From: Diacronema lutheri
Lineage: Eukaryota > Haptophyta > Pavlovophyceae > Pavlovales > Pavlovaceae
Length of the DNA stretch: 64,000 nucleotides
Assembly (NCBI GenBank): GCA_019448385.1
Contig: JAGTXO010000003.1
Location: 1,612,001-1,676,000 of the forward strand
Direction of reading: 5' to 3'
The notes beneath the pieces are model-generated. The model saw only the letters and a list, made by a program, of their open reading frames with translations, searched no databases and was not told the origin of the DNA. Numbering within the stretch: position 1 is the stretch's first letter; the number at the start of each line of letters is the position of its first letter. Of this stretch, positions 31,982-39,581 are shown in pieces. Both the position numbers and the translations under genes were made by a program.

Positions 31982-33874
31982 TCATTTGGCGCGTGGCGCG
32001 ACACGGTCGGCGCGCACAACAGCGGCCGTCGGCCTCGCCGCGCCGGCGACTAGTGCGCCCTGCTCGTCCGGCGCGGCCGAGTCGTGCGCGCGCACCACGA
32101 TTCTCTGGAAAGGCTGAGCCGAGACGACCACGTCGGCGAGCACGCGTCCGCTCGTCGCATCGCGTACGCGCCACCACTCGCCCGGCTCGGTAAGGACGGC
32201 GAGCGCCTCGCGCGGCTGCAGCTCTGCCTCGCGGTGCCACGCGCGCGGCGCGTCGCACAGCCGCAGCACGCTCGCGCTGCCAGCCGCGCTGCTGTCGAGC
32301 ACAAACTCGACGCGGACGTGGCGGCCATCCTGCGAGCCCGTCGGAAGGCTTTGACCCGGTGGCGCGCAGTAAACGTTGACGTGCTGATGCAGCTCGTGCG
32401 TCGCCGCGTGCTCGGCGCACACGCGCCCGCTGCTGTCCGCGACGACGAAGAGGTCACCCGCCGTCGCGCGCACCGTCAGGCGGCCGTCAGACGCAAGGCG
32501 GCCAACAGCCCGGTCGTTGATGCCCACGTGCCTCTCAGCACTCGGCGTGCCCACGCTGGCGATCGGCTCGTCGCCTGCCTTGAAGAGCCGCAGCTCGGGT
32601 TGCTCGTCCTGCGGCTGCGCACGCAGCGCGCGCGCGGCCTCCGCCGCCTCGTCGGGGAGGCGCGCGCCGTCGGCGACGGCCGCGGCTGCGGCCCCGACAA
32701 GTAGCCGCCGCGTGCGGCGGACGTCCGGCGCGTGGAACTCGACCGACACCGTCGACGCGGGCACGATGAGCACGGTCTCGTCGCGCTCGGAAGCGGTGAC
32801 GGAGAGCAAATGGTTGCCCGAGGCCGAGTCGCGCACGCGCCAGCGCTCGCCCGCGTTCGTCACCTGCACGAGCGGCGGTTGGCCCTGGCGCACGTCGGCG
32901 TACCAGAGCTCGAGCGTGTCCAACTCACTCACCCAGTACACCGACGCGCCCTCGCTCAGCAGCTGCGTCGGCGGGAACTCGAAGCTCAGCCGCACCTCGG
33001 CCGCGGCCTGAGGCTCCGCGTCGTCGCTGGCGGTTGGCACGGGCTGCGCGCGCGCGCCGTCCGCGCCGTCCGCGGTGCGCGCGGGCTGGATGGGCGTTGC
33101 ACGCGCGCCAGCCACAGCCACCGCCTCGATGCGCGGCGCCGGTGCGACGCCCGCGACACCCGCGAGCGCGGCCACCGCCCGCCCCTCGGCGTCGCGCACG
33201 CGCGCCTCGAGCGAGCGAAGGCGCGCAAGCGCCTCGGCGCTCTTGGCGATGGCGGCGCGCTCGCGCTCGGTGGCTGCGCGCATCTGGCTTTCGAGCTGTG
33301 CGACGTGCTCGCGCACCCTGCGCCCCTCGGCCTCCACTGTGTCGCGCAGGCTCGTCACCTGCGCGACGACGGCGCCGCGCGCCGCGTCCGCGTTGGCGAC
33401 GCGCGCCTGCAGCGCCGAGAGCTGCGCCTCGAGGGCGAAGAGCTGTGCAGCTGTGGGATACGTCGAACGCGTGAGATGGCTGGCAAGTGACACGCGCTCG
33501 TTCGCGAGCACGTCCACCGCGTGGTGCAGCGCGTGCTGCGCCTCGTTGGCTCCACCGCCGAGCGTCGCCCACGCGGCGCCTATGCACGCCAGCGCGCACG
33601 CGGCGCCGATTGCGCGGACGATGAGAGCGCGTGAGCTGCGCGAGAGCTTGCTGACTTGAAAGCGCTCACCCTGTTGCGCGCCGACTCCGCCGATGCCGCC
33701 CGCTTCGAGCGCCGACGCACCGAGCGGCGACGCGCGGTTGAGGCTCGCACGGCGCGGCAGCTTGGACGGCGTGCCCTCCAGCTCGTCGACGTGACGGCCA
33801 TGCTGCGCGGCGGCGGCGCGTTGGAGCTGGCGCGGCATCTCAATCGCAACCGTGCCCGTCATCGTGCGCGACAT
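31982..33874 (-). CDS. one-pass membrane protein with coiled coil and two VHL-beta-like modules
   Basis: 630 aa from the ATG at 33874. A basic N-terminus precedes a membrane helix near residues 85-107 (ALIVRAIGAACALACIGAAW), then a coiled coil of about 100 residues. Two similar beta-type modules follow, each with a Trp-Arg-Val-Arg-Asp core: ERWRVRDSASGNHLL with SVYWVSELDTLELWYADV before it, and WWRVRDATSGRVLAD near the C-terminus. These resemble the VHL beta domain, in which a Tyr-Trp strand precedes a W-x-V-R-D strand. The assignment is by eye and tentative. No VHL alpha box (elongin-binding helix) is apparent. The predicted topology places the modules in the lumen or outside. It converges on 29004-31892 (89 bp between stops) and diverges from the SNARE gene. 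Confidence 0.55.
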   Translation of the reverse strand: MSRTMTGTVAIEMPRQLQRAAAAQHGRHVDELEGTPSKLPRRASLNRASPLGASALEAGGIGGVGAQQGERFQVSKLSRSSRALIVRAIGAACALACIGAAWATLGGGANEAQHALHHAVDVLANERVSLASHLTRSTYPTAAQLFALEAQLSALQARVANADAARGAVVAQVTSLRDTVEAEGRRVREHVAQLESQMRAATERERAAIAKSAEALARLRSLEARVRDAEGRAVAALAGVAGVAPAPRIEAVAVAGARATPIQPARTADGADGARAQPVPTASDDAEPQAAAEVRLSFEFPPTQLLSEGASVYWVSELDTLELWYADVRQGQPPLVQVTNAGERWRVRDSASGNHLLSVTASERDETVLIVPASTVSVEFHAPDVRRTRRLLVGAAAAAVADGARLPDEAAEAARALRAQPQDEQPELRLFKAGDEPIASVGTPSAERHVGINDRAVGRLASDGRLTVRATAGDLFVVADSSGRVCAEHAATHELHQHVNVYCAPPGQSLPTGSQDGRHVRVEFVLDSSAAGSASVLRLCDAPRAWHREAELQPREALAVLTEPGEWWRVRDATSGRVLADVVVSAQPFQRIVVRAHDSAAPDEQGALVAGAARPTAAVVRADRVAPRAK

Positions 33875-34036
33875 GGTCCGTGCGACGCGCTCGTTGGTTC
33901 GAGGCGGCAGCCGCTGGACGACGGCGCTGAGGTTGGTGGAGGGCCGGACCTGGTGTGCACTTTTCCCCCTCCCGCTTTCCGGACTCGACAGCCCGCCCAT
34001 CCTCCGGACCAGCAGGGCGGTCGTCTGGGGCGTTGA

Positions 34037-34532
34037 ATGCAGCCCGCGTCGGAGCCGGTGACGGTGCGGCCGCTCGTCGCGAGCAATGCGGTGGGCAGCC
34101 AGCAGATCATGGCCGCGCAGGACCAGGTGATGCTCCAGCAGGACGCGCAGCTCGACTCGATCAGCCGCTCGCTCGGCGCGGTAAAAAACATGGGCCTCCA
34201 AATCCGCGACGAGCTCGGCATGCAGGTGCGTCGACAGCGGCGGACGGCCCAGCACGGCGGCCTGCCGCGCGGCATGCGCGCCTGCGCGACGTCACGCCTC
34301 ATCGCCCGCGCCGCTCTCCGCGCCGGCCGCGCGCACGCGCGCCCGCGCGCAGAACCACCTGCTCGACGACATTGAGGGCGGCATTGACCGCACGCACAAC
34401 GAGCTGCGCGGCGCGCAATCGCGCATGGAGCGACTGCTGAAACAGACGAAGGACTGCAAGTGGATCTGCGCAATTGTCATCCTCGCCGCCATCGCGATCG
34501 GCCTTCTCGGTTGGGTCTTCAGATCCAAGTGA
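34037..34532 (+). CDS. short Qc-SNARE (syntaxin-8/SYP5-like)
   Basis: Exons 34037-34225 and 34353-34532 give 122 aa; the intron is 127 nt with donor GTGCGT. The SNARE motif runs from about residue 28 (MLQQDAQLDSISRSLGAVKN through LRGAQSRMERLLKQ). The zero-layer Gln is the last residue of exon 1 (DELGMQ then NHLLDDIE), matching the LTLQTRLIDDLD region of plant SYP5 proteins. A C-terminal tail anchor follows (AIVILAAIAIGLLGWVF), ending RSK. There is no N-terminal regulatory domain, so it is compact like Bet1 or a shortened syntaxin-8. It acts in vesicle fusion, probably in the endosome/Golgi system. Confidence 0.8.
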
Positions 34533-34588
34533 GCAGAATGATGCAGGTCCGGTCGCCAGTTGGCGTTGCCGTCGGCGTCCGATTTTGA

Positions 34589-35590
34589 TCATCTGATGTG
34601 GCCCGCGGCCGTGGCCCTGTGCTCGAGGAGCGGCTGCAGAGGGAGAAAGCTGCCGTAGGCGTGCAGCGGGATCCCATTGGCCGCCTCGCCGCGCGACCTC
34701 CGGTTGGCGTTGTTGCCCACGGCGGCCTGGTGCGCCCACGTGCCGCTCGGCGAGGCGCGCGCCGCCGTGCCAAACGTGCGCGGCGTGCGCGCGCGCTGCG
34801 GCGGCTGCGCTTGCCGGTACCCACCGACGCCTGGCGGCGGCGGCGGGTCGGCGCGGCCGTCGGGGCGTGCGCGCGGCGCCGGATGCTGTTCCGAGAGTCT
34901 GATCCAGTTGCCATGCGTCGGGATGTCGTGGCGCGAAGCGAGCGGCTGCGGCGGAACCCACGGCACGTGCCCTGCCGTCTTGGCGCGCGCCTCGTCGCTC
35001 TCGCTGAGGAGCAGCTGGTGCGTCTTTGCGGCGGCGAGCCGGTCCCACCACGCGTCCGGCCCGGAGAGCTCGCTGCCGTCGGGCGCGGTGGGCGGGCGTG
35101 CGCGGCGTGAAGGCGCCGCGCTGTTGGGCCGCTCGACGGGGCGGAGCGGCCTGCCCACCGCCGGCGCGACGTGCGCTGCCCGCTGCGCGTCGGGCGTCGG
35201 CAGTGCCGACCGTGGCCGGTGCCTCGCGGCCTCCTGGTGTTCCCACGTACCGCTCGGCGACGCGCGCGCTGCGACGGGCATGCGGAAGGCGGGCGTGCTC
35301 GAATGCCACCCCGCCTGCGGGAACTCATCCTTGGCCGCGCGTACGCGAAGCCGCTCCGCCTCCACCGCCTCGGCCGACGCGGCCGGCGCGACCGAGTGCG
35401 CGCCTGACGCGCTCGGCGCAGGCGCGGCGGCCGGCCCGCCGCGCGCTCGCGCCAGCGCGTTGCCTGCACGCCGGAGCACGCTCGCGAGTTCGCGCGCGGA
35501 GAGCTCCGCCTCGTCCTCCGCCACCGGCTCCGCCCAAAGATCCGACGGCGCGAGGCCGTCCGGCGCGTACCCATACCGGAGCTCTTCCAT
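34589..35590 (-). CDS. unknown protein with repeated ASPSGTW motif
   Basis: 333 aa from the ATG at 35590. It starts MEELRYGYAPDGLAPSDLW and is Pro/Ala/Arg-rich and probably disordered. A short motif occurs twice, ARASPSGTWEHQ and ARASPSGTWAHQ, about 150 residues apart; a PDAWWDRLAAAKTHQLLL helix lies between. I do not recognise it. Repeated G-T-W-x-H-Q signatures suggest a peptide-binding or structural role, but this is a guess. It diverges from the next gene across only 86 bp. Confidence 0.5.
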   Translation of the reverse strand: MEELRYGYAPDGLAPSDLWAEPVAEDEAELSARELASVLRRAGNALARARGGPAAAPAPSASGAHSVAPAASAEAVEAERLRVRAAKDEFPQAGWHSSTPAFRMPVAARASPSGTWEHQEAARHRPRSALPTPDAQRAAHVAPAVGRPLRPVERPNSAAPSRRARPPTAPDGSELSGPDAWWDRLAAAKTHQLLLSESDEARAKTAGHVPWVPPQPLASRHDIPTHGNWIRLSEQHPAPRARPDGRADPPPPPGVGGYRQAQPPQRARTPRTFGTAARASPSGTWAHQAAVGNNANRRSRGEAANGIPLHAYGSFLPLQPLLEHRATAAGHIR

Positions 35591-35676
35591 TTTTTTGGGG
35601 GGTCTGGCGGTTGGGTTTGGCCGTGTGGAGCGGGCCCGACTGGCTTCAACCTGCATCAGCTGCACCAAGGGACTGC

Positions 35677-36933
35677 ATGCCACGCTTCAGCCAGTGGGGC
35701 CAGCCCTCGCAGGTCGAGGAGCCAAAGCGGCCGCGGCTGCACGGCGGCGCGCCGCCCGCTGGCGGCTTCGACGCCGGCGCGCTTGGCCTTGACCTGACGC
35801 AGCCGCCTGACTCGCCCGAGCTCGCCGTCGACGCGCCGCCTGCCGTGCCGCCCGACATTTCGCACGAGCTGAGCCAGCGCGTGGCGCTCGGCACGGGCGC
35901 GTTGAGCGCACTGCCCACGTACGACGAGATCCACGCGCGGCTGCAGCGCCTCGACCGCCTCGACGACGCGAGCGTGGGTAAGGCGCTGAGCAAGGCCGAA
36001 GTGCTTCTCCTCCTCACGGCAAACGGCATCAACTCGCACCGCGCGTCGGCGCACAAGGCGACGATCGTGGACGAGCTGCTGCGCGCGCTCAAGCAGCGGC
36101 GCATCGGCGCGACGCTCGCTGACGCGCAGCGCGCGCTGGTGCGTGCTACATCAAGCGTCGACGACGACGACGCGACACTCCCGCCCGACGAGCTTGACGC
36201 GGCAATGACGGACGCGCTCGCGCAGATGGGGCAGCCGCAGCACGCGTCGCCGCGGCCGCCGCCGCCGTTGCCGTCTGCGACGGGCGCGCCTGCCTTTCGA
36301 GCGGCGGCGACGCCTCTGCTGCCCGTGCGCACCAACAGCATGCCCGACGTCGCCGCGCTTGCGCAGCCGCACGCGAGTGCGGCGAAGCGCCGGCGCGGCG
36401 CGCTCCCGCCTGCCTCGCTGACGGAGGAGGAGGAGGACTTTGTGTACCGGCTCGTGACGGGCACGCTCGGCTCGATTGGCGGCGACGGCAGCGATGGCGC
36501 GGCCTCGCGCAGCGTGCAGACGCAGACGGAGCCGCACGCCTTCGCCGCGCCGCGCTCGGCGGGCGGCGCGCTTGCGCCCTACTCGCAGCTCCAGCAGTCG
36601 CAGGCGTGCGTCACCGTTGCGGTCGACTCGCAGCAGCAACAGCTGCAGATGGCGCTGCACAGCAACGCGGCCGGCCAGCACATTGACGATCTTGTGGGCA
36701 AATGCCGCAAGCTGCTCAAGGCGCACCCTTTCGCGCTCGCCGACGACGACATCCGCAGCGCGCTCGCAACGAACGGGCGCAACGTCATGCAGGCCGTCGA
36801 GAGCCTGCGCGCCAAGGCATCGACCGCGTCGGCGAGCGCGCGCGCCGCCGCCGCGACGAGCGGCCCGTTGGGCTCTGCCGCGAGCAGGATGCAGCGCGTG
36901 TGGGACGAGCGTGTCACGCGCGGGCTGCTGTGA
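35677..36933 (+). CDS. unknown, probably nuclear protein with two small helical domains
   Basis: 418 aa in one frame. Near residues 95-150 a helical block (SKAEVLLLLTANGINSHRA, then ATIVDELLRALKQRR) looks like a SAP-type or similar DNA/protein-binding helix pair. A basic patch AAKRRRGAL resembles a nuclear localisation signal. The C-terminal block (IDDLVGKCRKLLKAHPFALA, then ALATNGRNVMQAVESLRAKA) resembles a UBA/CUE-like three-helix fold. Neither assignment is firm. The start ATG lies 86 bp from the divergent neighbour. Confidence 0.55.
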   Translation: MPRFSQWGQPSQVEEPKRPRLHGGAPPAGGFDAGALGLDLTQPPDSPELAVDAPPAVPPDISHELSQRVALGTGALSALPTYDEIHARLQRLDRLDDASVGKALSKAEVLLLLTANGINSHRASAHKATIVDELLRALKQRRIGATLADAQRALVRATSSVDDDDATLPPDELDAAMTDALAQMGQPQHASPRPPPPLPSATGAPAFRAAATPLLPVRTNSMPDVAALAQPHASAAKRRRGALPPASLTEEEEDFVYRLVTGTLGSIGGDGSDGAASRSVQTQTEPHAFAAPRSAGGALAPYSQLQQSQACVTVAVDSQQQQLQMALHSNAAGQHIDDLVGKCRKLLKAHPFALADDDIRSALATNGRNVMQAVESLRAKASTASASARAAAATSGPLGSAASRMQRVWDERVTRGLL

Positions 36934-36973
36934 CCCGCGCCACGACCAACTTGAATATAGTAGCGCGAGGCCC

Positions 36974-38941
36974 ATGGCGGCGCGCGCGCGCTTCCTCTGG
37001 GCGCGGGTCCACCCGTGGCGCGGGCGGTGCGGCATGCGCGCGCCGGCGCGCGCGGCGAGCATGGGCGTGCAGCTCAACGCACGGCTGATGGCCGCACCCG
37101 AGCCCGAGCACGTTCTCGAGCTGCACGGTGCGCACGCAGGCTGCTTTGACGCGGTCAACCTGAGCACCGCGTGGGGCCGGATAAGCCGCGTCGCGGCGAC
37201 GTGGCCGGCGCGGCGGCAGGCGGCCTTCTTCGACGAGCATAGGGACGCGCTCGAGCGGCTGCACGCAAGCATGCACGCGCGCCTCCGTGACTTTGGCGCG
37301 CGCGAGCTCGCCAACACGGCATACGCGTGCGCGTGTCTCCCCAGCGATCCGGCGCTCGCGCTCATGCGCTCCGTGCGCGAGCGCGCGCCGGCGCTCTCGG
37401 CGGACTTCAAGCCGCAAGAGCTGGCGAACATCGCGTGGGGCTTTGCCAAGGCCGGGCTGCGCGCGCCGCCCCTCTTCGAGATGGTCGAGCGCGAGTCCGT
37501 CCGGCAGCTGCGCAACTTTAAACCGATCGAGCTCGCGTCGCTCGCGTGGGCGTTTGCGCGCGACGGGACGGGCAAGCTGAGCAGCTCGGACGCGCTGTTC
37601 GAAGGGATCGCGCGGGAGGCGGAGGCGCGGATCGACGAGTTCAACGTGCGCTCGCTCTTCAACCTCGCGTGGGCCTTCGCCGCGACGCGCCGCGCGGACG
37701 AGCGGCTCTTCGACGCGATCGCACTCGCCGCACTGCCCGTCTGCGACTCGCTCCCGCCGCAGCAGCTCGCGGTGCTCGCGTGGGCGATGGGCCGCGTGCG
37801 CGCGCAGCAGCCGCGGCTCGTCCGCGCCCTCGCCGCCGCTGCCGCGCCGCACGCCAGCCGACTACAGCCCAAGCACATCGTGATGCTGCTGTGGAGCGCA
37901 AACCGGTGCGGCGCGGCCGACGCGCGCGTGCTGCGCGCGCTCTCGTGCGAGGTGGCGCGCACGGCGAAGACGTACTCGGCGCTCGAGCTGGCGCTCGTGC
38001 TATGGGCCTCCGCCGCCTCGCACGCCGCCGACGCTGCGCCGCTCTTTGCCCTCGTTGCGCGCCAGCTCGCGCCGGACGTGCGCGCATGCGAGGGTCGAGC
38101 CCTCTCCCTCCTTGCGTACGCGTCCGCCGTCTCCGGCCACGCGCGCGAGGCGGGGCCACTGCTCGACGCGATCGAGGCGGAGCTGCCCGCTCGCGCGCAC
38201 GCGCTCCGCCTGCCCGACCTCGTCCGCACCGGCTGGGCGCTCGCTGTCGCGCGCCGCTACCCGCCCGCGCTCCTCGATGCAATCGTGTCGCGCGTGAATG
38301 CGCTGCCGTCGACCGCGCTCGCGTGCGAGAGCGTGCAGCTGCGCGTGCAGCTGCACCAGATCAACCTGTCGCTCGCGCTGCTCGTGCCCGCGCACCTCGC
38401 GGGCGCGCTCGCCCTCTCGCCGCCGCACGCCGCGCTCTGCGCCGACGCGCTCCGGCACGAGACTGCGCCGTGCGCTCCGTCAGCCCCCCACTTGACCGTC
38501 TCCGCCGCGCTCGCGCAGCTGCGCGTGGAGCACGAGAACGAGTACGTCGTGCCCGGCCTCGGCTGCACGGTCGATATCGCCGTCTGGCCGCCCACGCGCC
38601 GTGGCGCGCCGCGACGCGCCGATCGTGGCGCTGCATCGGCAGCCGAGCGCGCCGGTGCATCCATGATGCTCGTCGAGGTCAACGGCCCACACCACTACTT
38701 GCCATCGGGTGAGCTTCGCCCGACGAGCGCGCTCAAGCACGCGCAGCTGCGCGCCGCTGGCTGGCGCGTGCTTGTCGTGTGCAACGACGAGTGGCTGGCC
38801 CTGCCCGCTGGGGGCCCGCGCCTCGGCTTCCTGCGCGACCTGCTGCGCGCGGGCGGGCACGCGGGGCCGCGCGCGGGTGCGGCGGCGGTCGTGCGGCGGG
38901 CCAACGACGGGGCGGAGCTGGCTGCGGCAGTAGCCTGCTGA
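36974..38941 (+). CDS. OPR/RAP-domain organelle RNA-binding protein
   Basis: 655 aa. At least seven degenerate helical repeats of about 38 residues carry a W-A-F/W-A-x core: ELANIAWGFAKAG, ELASLAWAFARDG, SLFNLAWAFAATR, QLAVLAWAMGRVR, HIVMLLWSANRCG and ELALVLWASAAS. The C-terminal RAP domain is clear: VDIAVW, MLVEVNGPHHYL, ALKHAQLRAAGWRVLVVCNDEW. OPR/RAP proteins bind and process or stabilise plastid or mitochondrial transcripts. The N-terminus is Arg/Ala-rich without acidic residues, as in an organelle presequence. It starts 41 bp after the preceding stop on the same strand. Confidence 0.8.
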   Translation: MAARARFLWARVHPWRGRCGMRAPARAASMGVQLNARLMAAPEPEHVLELHGAHAGCFDAVNLSTAWGRISRVAATWPARRQAAFFDEHRDALERLHASMHARLRDFGARELANTAYACACLPSDPALALMRSVRERAPALSADFKPQELANIAWGFAKAGLRAPPLFEMVERESVRQLRNFKPIELASLAWAFARDGTGKLSSSDALFEGIAREAEARIDEFNVRSLFNLAWAFAATRRADERLFDAIALAALPVCDSLPPQQLAVLAWAMGRVRAQQPRLVRALAAAAAPHASRLQPKHIVMLLWSANRCGAADARVLRALSCEVARTAKTYSALELALVLWASAASHAADAAPLFALVARQLAPDVRACEGRALSLLAYASAVSGHAREAGPLLDAIEAELPARAHALRLPDLVRTGWALAVARRYPPALLDAIVSRVNALPSTALACESVQLRVQLHQINLSLALLVPAHLAGALALSPPHAALCADALRHETAPCAPSAPHLTVSAALAQLRVEHENEYVVPGLGCTVDIAVWPPTRRGAPRRADRGAASAAERAGASMMLVEVNGPHHYLPSGELRPTSALKHAQLRAAGWRVLVVCNDEWLALPAGGPRLGFLRDLLRAGGHAGPRAGAAAVVRRANDGAELAAAVAC

Positions 38942-39028
38942 CGGCGTGGCCAGCAACTGATGAAAAGTACAATTGTGTGGCAGCCTGCTGGCGGCGTGGC
39001 CAGCGACTGATGAAAAGTACATTTGTGT
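38933..39028. repeat. 50-bp tandem duplication downstream of the RAP gene
   Basis: A 46-base segment at 38933-38978 recurs at 38983-39028 with three mismatches; each copy contains CTGATGAAAAGTACA. The first copy includes the stop codon of the RAP gene. The duplicated segment is far less GC-rich than its surroundings and lies between two convergent genes, so a role in 3' end formation is possible. Confidence 0.85.
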
Positions 39029-39114
39029 CACCGATCCTCCGCCCCGACGACGCGGCGCTGGGGCAGCGCTCGTCGGACACGTGCCATCGCGTCCTCGCGG
39101 CTCGACGCTCCGGC

Positions 39115-39459
39115 TCAACGCTCGTACAGGCCGGGCGGGGCAAAGCCGCGCTGGCGGCAGAGCGAGGGCGGCGCGGGAGCATTCGTGTCGGCCGCCAGTG
39201 CGCCGCCCGTCGAGAAGGAGCGGAAGGTCGGCTCGTCGTCCTCGATCTCGTACGCAATGTTGCGCGAGATGCCAGCCGAGAAGTGGTACGCGGGGGGCGG
39301 CTCGTCCTCGATGACCAGGTCGTCGACGTCACCGTCCGAGTGGTCGCTGGCGGCTCGGCGAAAGATGGGGCGGTCACCGTCAAAGCCGACGAGCACCACG
39401 CCGCTCGCCGCGCCGCGCTCCTCGCCCGTCTCGCCCGGAAGCAGCGCGCCGTGGTCCAT
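39115..39459 (-). CDS. small acidic protein of unknown function
   Basis: 114 aa from the ATG at 39459 (MDHGALLPGE). It has a DGDVDDLVIEDEPPPAYHFS stretch, then NIAYEIEDDEPTFRSF and a C-terminal GFAPPGLYER. Two similar acidic blocks (IEDEPPPAYHF and IEDDEPTFRSF) look like an internal duplication. An in-frame ATG at 39570 would start 11 bp from the divergent AAA ATPase ATG, so I prefer 39459. Family not recognised. The balanced composition, unlike nearby shadow frames, supports it as real. Confidence 0.45.
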   Translation of the reverse strand: MDHGALLPGETGEERGAASGVVLVGFDGDRPIFRRAASDHSDGDVDDLVIEDEPPPAYHFSAGISRNIAYEIEDDEPTFRSFSTGGALAADTNAPAPPSLCRQRGFAPPGLYER

Positions 39460-39470
39460 CTCCGCCCCCC

Positions 39471-39525
39471 TTTGGAAGCTCGATGCTGTGTCCTTTGTCG
39501 ATGTTCCCAGGGTCCAGCTTCCAAA
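39471..39525. promoter_or_regulatory. 10-bp perfect inverted repeat in a divergent promoter
   Basis: TTTGGAAGCT at 39471-39480 pairs with AGCTTCCAAA at 39516-39525 across 35 bases. It sits in the 122-bp spacer between the small acidic gene (-) and the NSF-like gene (+). The arrangement suits a dimeric-factor site for both promoters; function is inferred. Confidence 0.4.
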
Positions 39526-39581
39526 ACGGGGCGGCAGGTGGGTCCCATTTTCAAACTCGGCGTGGTCCATCAGGGGGCGCC

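Noticed and set aside
28995-32420. A 1141-aa minus-strand open frame across the coiled-coil gene
   Set aside because: Almost purely Arg/Ala/Gly, with no recognisable block; it overlaps the plus-strand gene and the VHL-like gene in a shadow frame.
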